Position numbers and translations under genes: made by a program. A stretch of 64,000 nt of DNA from JACVRW01 sp963813495 (GTDB lineage: Bacteria > Actinomycetota > Thermoleophilia > Solirubrobacterales > Thermoleophilaceae). Shown here piece by piece: positions 7,669-15,733 of this stretch. Numbering within the stretch: position 1 is the first letter of the stretch; each line of letters opens with the position of its first letter. The DNA is taken from contig CAWEZC010000001.1 in assembly GCA_963813495.1 (NCBI GenBank), positions 186,001 through 250,000 of the forward strand. Direction: 5' to 3'. Under the pieces are notes generated by a model that made no database searches, had not been told where the DNA came from, and was given only the letters and a program-made list of their open reading frames with translations.

Positions 7669-7938
7669 ATGGAAGCGAAACCGACCAAGAGAATCGCGGT
7701 GTCGACTTGTGGTGAGTGGCAGATGCTGCTGTCACGGTTCTACACCAACTGCAGAGCGCCAGGCTGTGGCCGCAAGATCGTGAAGGGCCAGCGGATGGCG
7801 TGGAAGCGCGAGACGCGAGAGGTCCGCTGTACTCGCTGCGTCGGGGGTATCGGCTTCGAGTCGACCCGCTACGGGCAGCGGCGCCGCAAGGCCAACCAGT
7901 CGCGGCAGCGGGACATCGACGAGAGGAAGGCAGCATGA
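7669..7938 (+). CDS. Small zinc-finger-like protein of the island
   Basis: An 89-residue basic protein preceded by GAGAGGAAACG. The cysteines fall in pairs compatible with one zinc site: NCRAPGCGRKIVKGQ near residue 26 and VRCTRCVGG near 52, a treble-clef-like arrangement. The C terminus is highly charged (RRRKANQSRQRDIDERKAA). Such small zinc proteins are common in actinobacterial phage-derived elements. Its stop overlaps the next start as ATGA, so the two are probably cotranslated. Confidence 0.6.
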   Translation: MEAKPTKRIAVSTCGEWQMLLSRFYTNCRAPGCGRKIVKGQRMAWKRETREVRCTRCVGGIGFESTRYGQRRRKANQSRQRDIDERKAA

Positions 7939-8666
7939 AGTCGATGGTCTACGCCTGCGACCGCTGCGGCGGCAGGGTTGAGTTCGTCGAGGAGATAATG
8001 GGTTGTCGCCGATTGGGGCGCCGTGTCGACGAATCGGTTCGGCGAGCCGCCGGCCGGTGGTCCCGATTCGCTGACGATGAGACGGTGAGCGACGTTTGCC
8101 CGGGCTCCACGACAGACGAGGAGCGCGGCCGGATTCCGCGAGGCCGCGTCGGCTGTGCTCATCCCGTGAAGTCGCTAGGCCGCAAACTCCAGCTGCTCGT
8201 CGGTGCTCCAGTCGTCCTCGAGGACAACTGGCAGGCGCGGCACCTGGCGGGGACCGACCTTGCCTCCGTCGAGTACCTGGGTTGCGCTGCTCGCGCACGC
8301 TTTCGAGCAGAACTCGCGCGACGCTTCGACCATCTGGGCCGCAACGTGGTGGCGGCACCCGCAGGCACGGTGCCCAACTCCGACGTGAAGCTGACGGCCG
8401 ACGAACGGGACACGCTTTGTGCAACCCGCACCCGCCAAGCCGGATGGCTGGCTGAATCCAGGGCCGTTTGGCTTCAGCTCGGAGAACACGATGGTCGCCT
8501 TCACAATCGAGCACGGCTAGACCGAATGAGCGAGCGCGAGGACAACCCGGAAGCCCAACCCCACCACGGTGGACGAGGAGGCCCCGGCGAGGATCCGAAC
8601 GCTCATGAAGGGGGAAGGGGGCGCTCGACATCACCAGGCCCCTCAACCCCGTTCACCCCGCAGTGA
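7935..8666 (+). CDS. Hypothetical protein, N-terminal zinc knuckle (frame uncertain beyond about residue 25)
   Basis: The frame begins with the ATGA overlap of the preceding gene and opens MKSMVYACDRCGGRVEFVEE, a convincing CxxC start of a small zinc protein. It then runs 243 codons without a recognisable domain. From about 8175 on, an opposite-strand frame looks at least as protein-like, so this product may be shorter in reality or fused by a frameshift. The tail from 8526 is Gly/Pro/His-rich and of low complexity. Confidence 0.35.
   Translation: MKSMVYACDRCGGRVEFVEEIMGCRRLGRRVDESVRRAAGRWSRFADDETVSDVCPGSTTDEERGRIPRGRVGCAHPVKSLGRKLQLLVGAPVVLEDNWQARHLAGTDLASVEYLGCAARARFRAELARRFDHLGRNVVAAPAGTVPNSDVKLTADERDTLCATRTRQAGWLAESRAVWLQLGEHDGRLHNRARLDRMSEREDNPEAQPHHGGRGGPGEDPNAHEGGRGRSTSPGPSTPFTPQ
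8175..8504 (-). CDS. Possible cysteine-rich small protein (alternative to plus-strand frame)
   Basis: A minus-strand frame of 109 codons from a GTG. The centre reads CGCRHHVAAQMVEASREFCS and continues KACASS, which resembles the C-x-C ... FCSKAC pattern of small actinobacterial metallothionein-like proteins. The end, WSTDEQLEFAA, is acidic and natural-looking. There is no good ribosome binding site, and it overlaps the plus-strand frame completely, so at most one of the two is real. Confidence 0.3.
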   Translation of the reverse strand: MKATIVFSELKPNGPGFSQPSGLAGAGCTKRVPFVGRQLHVGVGHRACGCRHHVAAQMVEASREFCSKACASSATQVLDGGKVGPRQVPRLPVVLEDDWSTDEQLEFAA

Positions 8667-8723
8667 ACATTTCTCCCCCCGATGGTTTTCGCCTGAAGGC
8701 GTTCCTTCCCCCCGGGGTGAGTG

Positions 8724-9128
8724 ATGCAGCGTAAGTACGACCGCCACCACCGCAGGGTCCGGGCGAAATATGCGGCGTCCGTGGCGTCCGGCGGGGCGGT
8801 GTGCGCGCGGTGTCACAAGCCGATCCGCCCCGGCGAGCCGTGGGATTTGGATCACGACGACACGGACCCGCTGCAGCGGCGCTACTTGGGTCCGTCGCAC
8901 CGTGGGTGCAACCGGGCCGAGCCGTTTCGCCGGCTGCAACGCCAGGCGAATGGGGCCGCGGCCCCGCCGGTCGACCGTTTCGACGGTCTACCGGACCCGA
9001 CCCCGACCGACGCCGTGACGCGCTGGTCTCGCCACTGGGTTGGCGGTTTCAACCCCCGTTGCCCGGCCTGCCGGGAGCGTGGCGCGGCTTGCGACGACGC
9101 GCAGCCCGAGGCTGGTGGGGCTGCCTGA
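8724..9128 (+). CDS. HNH endonuclease-like protein
   Basis: A 134-residue protein with the compact HNH pattern of phage nucleases: CARCHKPIRPGEPWDLDHDD around residues 27-46 gives the first zinc pair and the catalytic DH, and YLGPSHRGCNRAEP at about 55-68 supplies the second His and Asn. A second cysteine pair (CPAC) lies near residue 112. It could be a free-standing homing or packaging-associated nuclease. The ATG at 8724 is preferred over the GTG one codon earlier because GGGGTGA is then correctly spaced. It supports a phage-like origin for the left end of the island. Confidence 0.75.
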   Translation: MQRKYDRHHRRVRAKYAASVASGGAVCARCHKPIRPGEPWDLDHDDTDPLQRRYLGPSHRGCNRAEPFRRLQRQANGAAAPPVDRFDGLPDPTPTDAVTRWSRHWVGGFNPRCPACRERGAACDDAQPEAGGAA

Positions 9129-9219
9129 TGGGCTTCGACGACGCACGAGGTCGACGGCATCAGTCTCTCGCCGCTCTCGCTTTTCGTCCAACTCAGCACG
9201 GCCGCAGCGGTCGCCTTGA

Positions 9220-9245
9220 CTGCTGCTTTTGCCTCAAAGCAGCAG
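9220..9245. repeat. Island inverted repeat, copy 1
   Basis: A perfect 10-bp inverted repeat, CTGCTGCTTT and AAAGCAGCAG, around the 6-base loop TGCCTC. It is followed about 100 bases later by the SnoaL-like gene. It belongs to the dispersed hairpin family of the island; the same loop occurs at 13696-13719. Confidence 0.7.
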
Positions 9246-9351
9246 CTACGGGTCGCTGCACGACAAGCGAGCGGCCGCGCCCCGATTCGACCTTGCCGCT
9301 CCTTGATGGAAGGAGTAGCGTCGCACGAACCCACTCAGAGGAGATTCCGAA

Positions 9352-9765
9352 ATGGCTGCCAACCTTGCCGTCCTGCGTGCCGCCGTCGACGCGTGGAATG
9401 CGCATGACCGGGACCGGTACGTGGCCGGCTACCTCCCGGACGTGAAGCTCCACGGCTTCCCGGAGGGAGTCGACGATGCGGCCACCCTCGGTGACTTCTT
9501 CGCCGGGTTCTGGGAGGCCGTCCCGGACGCCCGACTCGCGCTCGGCGACGCGTTCGAGGCCGGCGACCAGGCCGCGGCGCGCCTGACCATCACTGGAACC
9601 CACGAGGGCGAACTCATGGGCGTCGCGGCGAGCCACCGCTCGATCTCAGTGGAAGTCATCACGATCCTGCGCTTCGGGGGCGACGGGCGGATCGCCGAGC
9701 GTTGGAACGTCGCCGACTTCCTGTCGATGCTGCAGCAGATCGGCGCCATCCCCGCTGCCGCTTAG
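9352..9765 (+). CDS. SnoaL-like ester cyclase-type protein
   Basis: A 137-residue single-domain protein of the SnoaL-like polyketide cyclase/ester cyclase group. Typical features are the opening helix LRAAVDAWNAHDRDRYVAGY, FFAGFWEAVPDARLALGDAF, the segment LTITGTHEGELMGVAASHRS, and ILRFGGDGRIAERWNVADF. The Trp-Asn-Val-Ala-Asp motif near the end is characteristic. It is a cytosolic small-molecule-binding or cyclase protein of unknown substrate. It has a good ribosome binding site (AGAGGAGA) and lies between two repeat-bearing gene-free stretches. Confidence 0.82.
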   Translation: MAANLAVLRAAVDAWNAHDRDRYVAGYLPDVKLHGFPEGVDDAATLGDFFAGFWEAVPDARLALGDAFEAGDQAAARLTITGTHEGELMGVAASHRSISVEVITILRFGGDGRIAERWNVADFLSMLQQIGAIPAAA

Positions 9766-10486
9766 AGGGAGCGGGACCCAGGCTCTCGGCGGGAGAGGGC
9801 GTAGACTCGCTCGTAATGCTTCGCAAGGCTAAGACGTGGCTGGTCAAGGTAATGCCGTTCCTGGCTCGCTGGGGGTCGAACACGACCCCAAACCCGTAGG
9901 GGACGCGACTCGGGCAGCGTCGGCGCAGAGTGCGAGGCTCCCACCCTGGCCCGACGATGCGGCACCGGCTCTGAGTCCAAGTAGCCGAGCGCGCACTGCT
10001 CCTTTCCATGGTGGCTGTCGGATAAAGCCGTGCGAGAAAACGCGCAGCACGCTTGCGGAGATTCACTTCAGAGCCGCCGTGCACGACGTCCTCGCAACGA
10101 ATCGCCTGCCTGGGACGGACGAGATGGCCGTTTTCGAAACCCACCCTTACAAGCGATCCAGCGTGCTCGGCTGGGGTTTTCCCGACAGCCACCATGCAAC
10201 GCAGCACTTCCGCGCCTCGTCCGAGGCGATAGTGGGCTCCGCGTCACCTGCGCTGCTGCTTTTGCCTCGATGCGGCACTCCTGCCCGCCGCGATCCCGGC
10301 TTCGCTCGCGCTAGCACTATTCGTTCGGAGCGAGCGAAACGAGACGCCCGCTCTTCTTTGGGATACGGAAACTGAGCGTTGCCCCTCGGTCCGTTCCCTG
10401 GCGTTCGCTTGCGATCGAGACTAGTGTGGACCGACTGGCCTGAGTGCGCTGATTCTGCGCGCACTATTCAAAGGAGACCCGCCACC
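9766..10486. other. Gene-free stretch with degenerate island repeats
   Basis: 720 bases with no supportable gene. Partial copies of the island repeat are present: CTGCTCCTTTCCATGG near 9994-10010 and GCTGCTGCTTTTGCCTC near 10251-10269. A 27-codon frame at 9816-9899 (MLRKAKTWLVKVMPFLARWG...) exists but has no ribosome binding site. The right end carries AAAGGAGA for the next gene. Confidence 0.4.
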
Positions 10487-11164
10487 ATGAGGGATGCCAT
10501 CGCGACCAAGGGGTCAAGGCGACTGGTGCTCGTTGCGGTTGGGCTGCTCGCGGCGGCCGCCGTGCTCCCCCTGCTCGTGCCGCCGAGTGCGGTGGCGTGG
10601 GACTTGCTGGCTTTGGAGGCCACGGAGATCAGCTCCGCGAAGGTCTGTGGGGCGAGCGAGTGCAGGGAGCTCTCCGATCCGGAGGCGGCGACGGCGCTCG
10701 CGGTCGGCCCCCGCCCCCGGGGTACGGACGCCCCTGAGCGCGGGCTGCCCTGGTACAAGAGCACGCTCACGATCCGCGCCGAGGTGCGCGGCGAGGTGTT
10801 CACCGGCCCCGTCTCCGTCACCGTGGTGCCCTCCGCCGGGCTGATGCGCGCGGAGGACGGGTTTACCTGGGTAACCCTGCCCAGCGAGAGCAAACAGGCC
10901 TACACGAAGCTCACAGCCGGGCTTACGCCCCGCCCGGCGAGGACGCTTCCGGGCGTAGGCGAGGACGCCAAGTACCCGGCCGCCCGCGTCGACGAGGTCG
11001 TCGACCCGAGCGCGGCCACCCCGGCGCCGGCGAGCGACGGCTCGAACGTTTGGATCGTCGCGCTGGCCGGCGGCGTGCTAGCGGCGCTCATGGCGGGGTT
11101 GCTGCTCAGGATCCGCCACCGCCGCGCGTCGACGCCGCCAGCGGCGCCCGAGGCACCGGCGTAG
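10487..11164 (+). CDS. Secreted, C-terminally membrane-anchored protein
   Basis: A 225-residue protein with an N-terminal signal sequence (basic start, then LVLVAVGLLAAAAVLPLLV), an extracytoplasmic domain of about 150 residues with two nearby cysteines (VCGASEC), a Pro/Ala-rich linker, and a C-terminal transmembrane helix (IVALAGGVLAALMAGLLL) followed by a basic tail RIRHRR. The topology fits a cell-surface protein. No family is recognised. AAAGGAGA precedes the ATG. Confidence 0.65.
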   Translation: MRDAIATKGSRRLVLVAVGLLAAAAVLPLLVPPSAVAWDLLALEATEISSAKVCGASECRELSDPEAATALAVGPRPRGTDAPERGLPWYKSTLTIRAEVRGEVFTGPVSVTVVPSAGLMRAEDGFTWVTLPSESKQAYTKLTAGLTPRPARTLPGVGEDAKYPAARVDEVVDPSAATPAPASDGSNVWIVALAGGVLAALMAGLLLRIRHRRASTPPAAPEAPA

Positions 11165-11632
11165 GGACGGTCGGGTCGGCCCAAGACGTCCGGCAGGGGC
11201 CAGGACACTCCGGGATTCGACGGGTCGGGGGGCTGGTCCGGCTCCCGCTAGGCCACGAACGAGGGCAACCGAAGCTGTTGCTTTCGCCTGTTTGCACAAG
11301 TCGACGTCGCAGCCACGCAGACTGCTCCTATCCATGCAAAGCAACAGTCGAGCTCGATCGAACATTCCAGGGGGGCCTAGGCTCTGCGAACGGCGAGCGT
11401 CGCACTGAGCCGCCGGGTTGAGAAGGTCGTCGGCTACCCGCCGCTCTTGGAGATGGGCGGCGAACAGCGCCGCGAGTTCCATGCGGCGCTGCTCGACGCG
11501 GAAGCCCTTGAGGATCTGCGGGTAGGTGGCAGGCGGCGATCCGCGCTCAAGCCCGGCCACTAGCAAGCCGCCCGAAAGACACCGCGCCAGGGCGGCCGAT
11601 GCCGTCCGCGGCTTTCCCGAGAATGCAGGTGG
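11165..11632. other. Gene-free stretch containing island repeat copy 2
   Basis: 470 bases; apart from the inverted repeat at 11275-11347 I see no gene. Short frames here lack codon bias and start signals. Confidence 0.4.
11275..11347. repeat. Island inverted repeat, copy 2 (73 bp)
   Basis: The ends CTGTTGCTTTCGC and GCAAAGCAACAG form imperfect terminal inverted repeats. Over about 75 bases the element differs from 15574-15645 at roughly ten positions, including a shared internal block ACAAGTCGACGTCGC. The high similarity of two unlinked copies shows a true repeat family rather than chance hairpins. Confidence 0.75.
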
Positions 11633-11749
11633 ATGGCTACACGAAGTAAGCGGCCGCCCAAGGCCTACAACTGGTACGAGCGGATTGCCTGGCGGGTGGG
11701 TCGTGCCGCCGCCGAGGGCTTTATGAGGACGATCCAGAAGTACCTTTGA
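11633..11749 (+). CDS. Small basic protein, 38 aa
   Basis: A short frame MATRSKRPPKAYNWYERIAW followed by RVGRAAAEGFMRTIQKYL. It is strongly basic, with an amphipathic helical second half and an aromatic cluster. AGGTGG lies immediately before the ATG, closer than ideal. Composition is more protein-like than the surrounding gene-free DNA. Function unknown. Confidence 0.4.
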   Translation: MATRSKRPPKAYNWYERIAWRVGRAAAEGFMRTIQKYL

Positions 11750-11802
11750 CCTGTGGAATGGCCGGGGACAGCCCTCCTCCCAGATCGGGGCGGCGAGGGC
11801 AA

Positions 11803-12201
11803 CTACTCCCGCAGCCCCACGGCTTCGAGGGCTTCTCGCGCGTCGGTCAGCACATACCGAACGATCTTGCCGCCTCGCAGTGTGAAGATGCCCCCGGTGA
11901 GCGCATCTACAGCCGCGCCGCTGGCTTGCCCCCGAGCCCGAAGGTGAGTTAACGCGACGACCTGATCGCCTGCATCGATGATCCTGTTGAGCCGGACCTC
12001 GAAGGTCTCAAAGGCGTCTGTGAAGCCGGTCCAAGCATGGAGCGCGTCTGCCCCGACGCGGTAGTGGTCGGCTTCCGGAAACCAGGAAGCGCTGAAAACG
12101 GCCTCGCACTGGTCGTCGAAGATGTCCCTTCCCCAGCGCCAGTCTCCTTGCTCCCAGTGTTTGATGAGCCGCTGCACGACCTCGACGTTCTCCTGCGACA
12201 T
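11803..12201 (-). CDS. SnoaL-like (NTF2-fold) protein, island copy
   Basis: A 132-residue protein of the same subfamily as the three paralogues at 3133-4350: it starts MSQENVEVVQRLIKHW, has LNRIIDAGDQVVALTHLRAR and FTLRGGKIVRYVLTD, and ends EALEAVGLRE. The aromatic-rich WSASWFPEADHYR-like stretch differs from the others and suggests a distinct pocket. Directly upstream on the same strand lies the C-terminal relic of another paralogue, which shows that this gene came from a tandem array. Confidence 0.8.
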   Translation of the reverse strand: MSQENVEVVQRLIKHWEQGDWRWGRDIFDDQCEAVFSASWFPEADHYRVGADALHAWTGFTDAFETFEVRLNRIIDAGDQVVALTHLRARGQASGAAVDALTGGIFTLRGGKIVRYVLTDAREALEAVGLRE

Positions 12202-12204
12202 CGC

Positions 12205-12243
12205 CTACTCCGGCAGCCCGACGGCTTCGAGAATTTTGAAAGG
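12205..12243 (-). pseudogene. C-terminal relic of a further SnoaL-like paralogue
   Basis: The minus strand reads PFKILEAVGLPE and a TAG stop immediately upstream of the intact SnoaL-like gene. EAVGL-x-E-stop is the invariant C terminus of the family, and the TAG again sits inside the GGAGTAGGCG element found at every junction of the intact array. The rest of the gene is missing, replaced by the 3' end of an unrelated secreted-protein gene. Confidence 0.65.
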
Positions 12244-12249
12244 TCCGAG

Positions 12250-12549
12250 TCAGTGAGTCGCGGGAGCGATAAGGAACGCGACCTCGAAGACTTCACCACC
12301 GGGGTGCAACTCGGAAACGGTGCAGGTAATTGTTTGACCTTCGGGAACGTGACCCGGCGGCCCCACGAAGACGTGGGTGCTCTCAAGGTCCATCCCGGCC
12401 GCAGCGTGGTCCGGGGACGTAACGATGACCGGGGAAAGTCCAGGGCAGTCGACCTGGTAAAGCGGCTTCGGCGGGTCACCGAGCGCCGCTGGAGCGGCCG
12501 CGAGAACCAGGCCCGCCACGCACACAGAGATGATGGCGGCGCGTCGCAT
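12250..12549 (-). CDS. Small secreted protein
   Basis: A 99-residue protein with a clear signal peptide (MRRAAIISVCVAGLVLAAAP, cleavage probably after ALG). The mature part has two cysteines about 35 residues apart (VDCPG and ITCTV) that may form a disulphide, and is beta-rich, ending PGGEVFEVAFLIAPATH. GGAGGCCTAC precedes the ATG with ideal spacing. The family is not recognised. Its 3' end abuts the SnoaL-like relic, which marks a recombination junction. Confidence 0.65.
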   Translation of the reverse strand: MRRAAIISVCVAGLVLAAAPAALGDPPKPLYQVDCPGLSPVIVTSPDHAAAGMDLESTHVFVGPPGHVPEGQTITCTVSELHPGGEVFEVAFLIAPATH

Positions 12550-12736
12550 GTAGGCCTCCATTGTTGGAGATTGCGTTGCTTCGATGCTCTCACCGTCGTC
12601 ACCCCGGGTCAACGATGGGACGAGGACGCTTGCGGTACGCGATCGGCTGGGAGGCGAGGGTCGCGCAGCCCCCAGCCGCGGGCTAGCGACCGCCCGATGA
12701 CGCGGCATAAGGAAAGCCTCGGAAAAACGGCCCAAA

Positions 12737-12942
12737 ATGAGCCCAAATGAGCCCGCTGACGACCTTGACGCCGAGTTGCGTGGCTGGCGCGTTCGAAACC
12801 GCGCTCGGGCCGGGGCGCGCAGGCGAAGGCGTCGGCGTTGCGCACGGTTGAGCGGTTGGAGCGTGCTCGGCGGTTGGAGCGTGTTCTGAAGGAGGCGTCA
12901 GCGCCGAGGGCGCGTGGACGACGGCGAGGCGGGGACTACTGA
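12737..12942 (+). pseudogene. Frameshifted small coiled-coil protein remnant
   Basis: From ATG 12737 the frame reads MSPNEPADDLDAELRGWRVR and on to about RAGA, then turns into an Arg run. One base off, the sequence continues as AKASALRTVERLERARRLER followed by VLKEA, a plausible helical continuation. The two halves join if one base is removed near 12795-12805. An 18-bp tandem repeat (GCGGTTGGAGCGTG at 12852 and 12870) encodes the ERLERA/RRLERV heptads. The 3' end runs into the truncated sulfatase fragment. Confidence 0.35.
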
Positions 12943-13723
12943 CGTGCTCCCAACCATCGCCGATCATCTCGACACGAGGCTTTCCTGGACGACCGTCGGG
13001 CGCTCACTGCTCAAGGCACGACACGAGGATCCGCTCACCGTGTTGTCGTATCCAAGCGGCGAGGCGACCGTGGCGTTTGCCGACTTCGTCCGGCGCCGGG
13101 ACGCCCTACTCGCATTTTCGGAGGCGGTGTTCGGGACAGGGTGGGCCGACGTCTTTCGCACGCCGGGCACGGCGGCGCTCGTCGGGGCTGATGTTGCCAC
13201 CAAGGGGCCGCTGGGACGTTCGGATTGGCAGGTCGAGCTCGACAACGAGTCCCTCTTTCGCTCAGTCGACCCGCGAGGGACAACCCTGCCCGTGTTCGTC
13301 ACCGGCCGGCTCTCAGGCACGGGCCCCGAGCGCCAGCTCGCGATTTCGGTCAACGGGCGAGTGCAGGCGCTGACGCGCAGCTACCGCGACGGCGACGATC
13401 GTCGATTCGGAGCGCTCCTTTCGCCCCGCGCCTTTCGCCGCGGCGAAAACGCGGTGGAGGTGCTCGAGGTTCGGCGCGGCGGTGAGGACGTACAACTGGC
13501 TCGCCTGCGACGAGACGCCGACTTCTCGGACGCGCGTCTGAGTGAGGAGAATGTCGAAACCGCGACTACTGCTGGTCAGAAAGGGCGCCGGATACCCATC
13601 GACCCGAAGGCCGCAGCAGTAGTCGGAACTCGTCGCCGTGCTCGGTACGGCTATCGCCGGCTGTCGCGCCAAGGAGGGTGCCGCACATCTCCGGGTGCTC
13701 CTAATGCCTCAAAGGAGCAGTGA
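12914..13723 (+). pseudogene. C-terminal fragment of a sulfatase-family membrane enzyme
   Basis: Residues 9-30 (TTDVLPTIADHLDTRLSWTT, then VGRSLL) match the conserved C-terminal segment of alkaline-phosphatase-superfamily sulfatases of the LtaS-like type, where DVLPTIAD precedes GRSL. A beta-rich tail follows (LAISVNGRVQALTRSYRDGD, FRRGENAVEVLEV) that is also typical of these proteins. The catalytic formylglycine region, metal ligands and membrane helices are absent. Homology starts at about 12890, so the gene is 5'-truncated. The last 60 residues look like read-through. It is unlikely to be functional. Confidence 0.6.
13696..13719. repeat. Island inverted repeat, copy 3 (short)
   Basis: TGCTCCT and AGGAGCA form a perfect 7-bp inverted repeat around a 10-base loop that contains the TGCCTC found in copy 1. 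It lies at the 3' end of the truncated sulfatase frame. Confidence 0.6.
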
Positions 13724-13951
13724 TCGAACGTCGGTCCGATCCAGTCGTCGCGCTGCCCGGATTCGCGCAATTGCGACACTCCGCGCTTCACGCTCGAGGC
13801 GGTTGGTATCACGCGATTGCGGAAAGCGAAGGCCTGAGAAGGTAGCGGGCGCGGCCGGTCAGAGCACCCATGCTCTGCCTATGCGACGACGGCACCAGAA
13901 CGGCATGGCCGCGCGAATGCTTCTTGTCCGTTGCGATAGCGGCCGCCGCGG

Positions 13952-15103
13952 CTACCGGCATCTCACGTTCACGCACTGGCACGGATCTCCGTTCCCGCTG
14001 GCCCGGTTTCCGCCGCCGTCGCTGACGCCTTCGACGGCCTCGATGCCGAGGTCGTCATTGCCTACGGCCCGGTTCCTGACGAGTTTCGTCGAGCTGCTCT
14101 CGACGTCGAACCCGTCGTCTCCCGACCGCCTTGCGAGATTGCCTTTGAGGAGGCTGTGGTGGTCCTTGCTTCTGACCTTGAACCCATCCTCGCCGCTCCT
14201 CCTGACCACATTTCGGCGAACGACGTTGTCGACGCCGCCGATCGGAGGCTCGTTGAGTCCGAGGTAGATGCCGCTCTGTCGAGCGTCGAGAATGACGTTG
14301 AGCGCAACCAGATTGCCGCGTGCGTTCTCGATCGCGATGCCGTCTCCGTCTCGCGAGAGGCGGTTGCGGGCGATCACGTTTCGGTTGCCCCTGCCGAGGA
14401 GGACGCCGGCTGCGTTTCGAACGAAGCGGTTGCGTCGTACCTGGTTGCGGTCCGCCCGGTCCGCCCTCCTTTCGCCCCCGAGAAAGATCCCGGGCGAGGA
14501 GTGCGAGATCAGGTTCCCCTTGATCAAATTGTCGGTGGAAGCTTGGACGTGGATGCCGGGCCCGGGGTTGCGCCGGAATTCGTTGTCGACGATCTGAACG
14601 TCATGCGACTCGAACAACCCCATCCCGTCGCCGTCGGGAGCGATGTTGCGGCTTCCCGAGCTGTCGCGGACCAGGATTTGCGCCGACCTGAAGACCACGA
14701 AGCCGAAGAAGGTGTTTTGAGACGAGGAGATGTTCAGCACGCGGTTCTCGCGTGCCCTGCCGACGAGTACGCCGCTTGCGAAATGCCCCACCGAGCCGTT
14801 TCGCACCGTGACGCCATCGTGCCCGTCGTTGGCAACACCGACGTCGCAAATCTGCCGGCGCGGGCATCGCCTGACCAGCTTGCCGTCGCCGGAGATCGTG
14901 TGTCCGTTCAGGTCGAGCGTGATGCCGTCCGCGCCGATCACGATGCCGTTGTTCGGGCAGTTCGAGAGGTCGCGGTCGAGCGTCGTGTCGACCGTGATCG
15001 TGTCGCCGCAGCTAAGCGGAGCAGTCTGCGCCAAGACACCGCCACCTGCGGCGGACGCCAGCGGAAAGGCGAGGAGACAGATGGCCAGCGCGATTCTTCG
15101 CAT
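13952..15103 (-). CDS. Secreted right-handed beta-helix protein (NosD/pectate-lyase-like repeats)
   Basis: A 383-residue exported protein. The signal peptide is MRRIALAICLLAFPLASAAG. A short cysteine-bearing N-terminal cap (LSCGDTITVDTTLDRDLSNC) and the segment GITLDLNGHTISGDG are the standard entry to parallel beta-helix repeat proteins. Many 20-25-residue coils of the G-I-x-L / N-x-I-x-x-N type follow (NLIKGNLISHSS, NVIARNRLSRDG, NLVALNVILDARQSGIYL). The C terminus has three cysteines. It may bind or cleave polysaccharide; no catalytic residues can be assigned. AAAGGATCCCGAG precedes the ATG. It lies convergent to the sulfatase relic. Confidence 0.85.
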   Translation of the reverse strand: MRRIALAICLLAFPLASAAGGGVLAQTAPLSCGDTITVDTTLDRDLSNCPNNGIVIGADGITLDLNGHTISGDGKLVRRCPRRQICDVGVANDGHDGVTVRNGSVGHFASGVLVGRARENRVLNISSSQNTFFGFVVFRSAQILVRDSSGSRNIAPDGDGMGLFESHDVQIVDNEFRRNPGPGIHVQASTDNLIKGNLISHSSPGIFLGGERRADRADRNQVRRNRFVRNAAGVLLGRGNRNVIARNRLSRDGDGIAIENARGNLVALNVILDARQSGIYLGLNEPPIGGVDNVVRRNVVRRSGEDGFKVRSKDHHSLLKGNLARRSGDDGFDVESSSTKLVRNRAVGNDDLGIEAVEGVSDGGGNRASGNGDPCQCVNVRCR

Positions 15104-15287
15104 CTCGGGATCCTTTCCAGGGCCAGTTGAGGATGTCTCGCCGACAGCGGAGAGCCCCGATCACGGGCCACCCTAACTGGGGACAACGAATCTCGCCATA
15201 CCCAGCCCTACCGCAGTTGCGGGATTTGCCGCGCTGACACGCCCGCCGCGCCGAGCACCCATCGCTTCACCTGATTGCGACGCTCTT

Positions 15288-15310
15288 GAGTGTCAGCCAG
15301 GCTGACACTC
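15288..15310. promoter_or_regulatory. 23-bp palindrome, possible operator
   Basis: GAGTGTCAGCC and GGCTGACACTC are exact reverse complements separated by a single base. Such a symmetric 11+1+11 site is more like a dimeric regulator's operator or a recombination site than a terminator, because no loop or U-run is available. The binding protein is unknown. Confidence 0.45.
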
Positions 15311-15573
15311 CCAGCGGAGCACCAGCGGGAGCGCGACGCGGCTCGACTCCGTGGACGCAGTGCAAGGCACCGCGTCGGCGACCGTCAAGTCCGGAGAGGA
15401 CGGAGCTTCCAACATCGTCGCTTGCGCAGTGCGCGAGGAGGAGTAGCCCGGGCGGCGAGCGAGCCCCCCGGTGACGGCGCTACCGCTTTGAGGCATTGGG
15501 CACTCGCGCAAGGGCCAAGCTCGACTACCGCCTTCGCGTGGAAGGAGCGGCGCGGTGCGGACCGGGGTCGCGC

Positions 15574-15645
15574 TGCTGCTTTCGCCTGCTTGCACAAGTC
15601 GACGTCGCGGCCGAGAAGACTGCTGGGATCCATGCGAAGCAACAG
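15574..15645. repeat. Island inverted repeat, copy 4 (72 bp)
   Basis: CTGCTGCTTTCGC at the left and GCGAAGCAACAG at the right form imperfect terminal inverted repeats. The interior shares ACAAGTCGACGTCGC with copy 2, and overall identity with that copy is about 87% by eye. Confidence 0.75.
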
Positions 15646-15733
15646 TCCGACCAGCGATGTAATTGATCGCGAGCACCTTTCGGGCGTAGTATGGGTTTCT
15701 GGGTCGGGTGGCCTCTGAAGAGGGAACGTGGGT

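Larger units (their letters stand above)
15104..15733. other. Gene-free stretch with a long palindrome and island repeat copy 4
   Basis: 630 bases between two divergently oriented secreted-protein genes. It holds a 23-bp near-perfect palindrome (15288-15310) and the 72-bp island repeat at 15574-15645. No gene is supported. Promoters for both flanking genes should lie here. Confidence 0.4.

Noticed and set aside
9816..9899. A 27-residue small protein
   Set aside because: The frame is protein-like, but there is no ribosome binding site and no supporting context.
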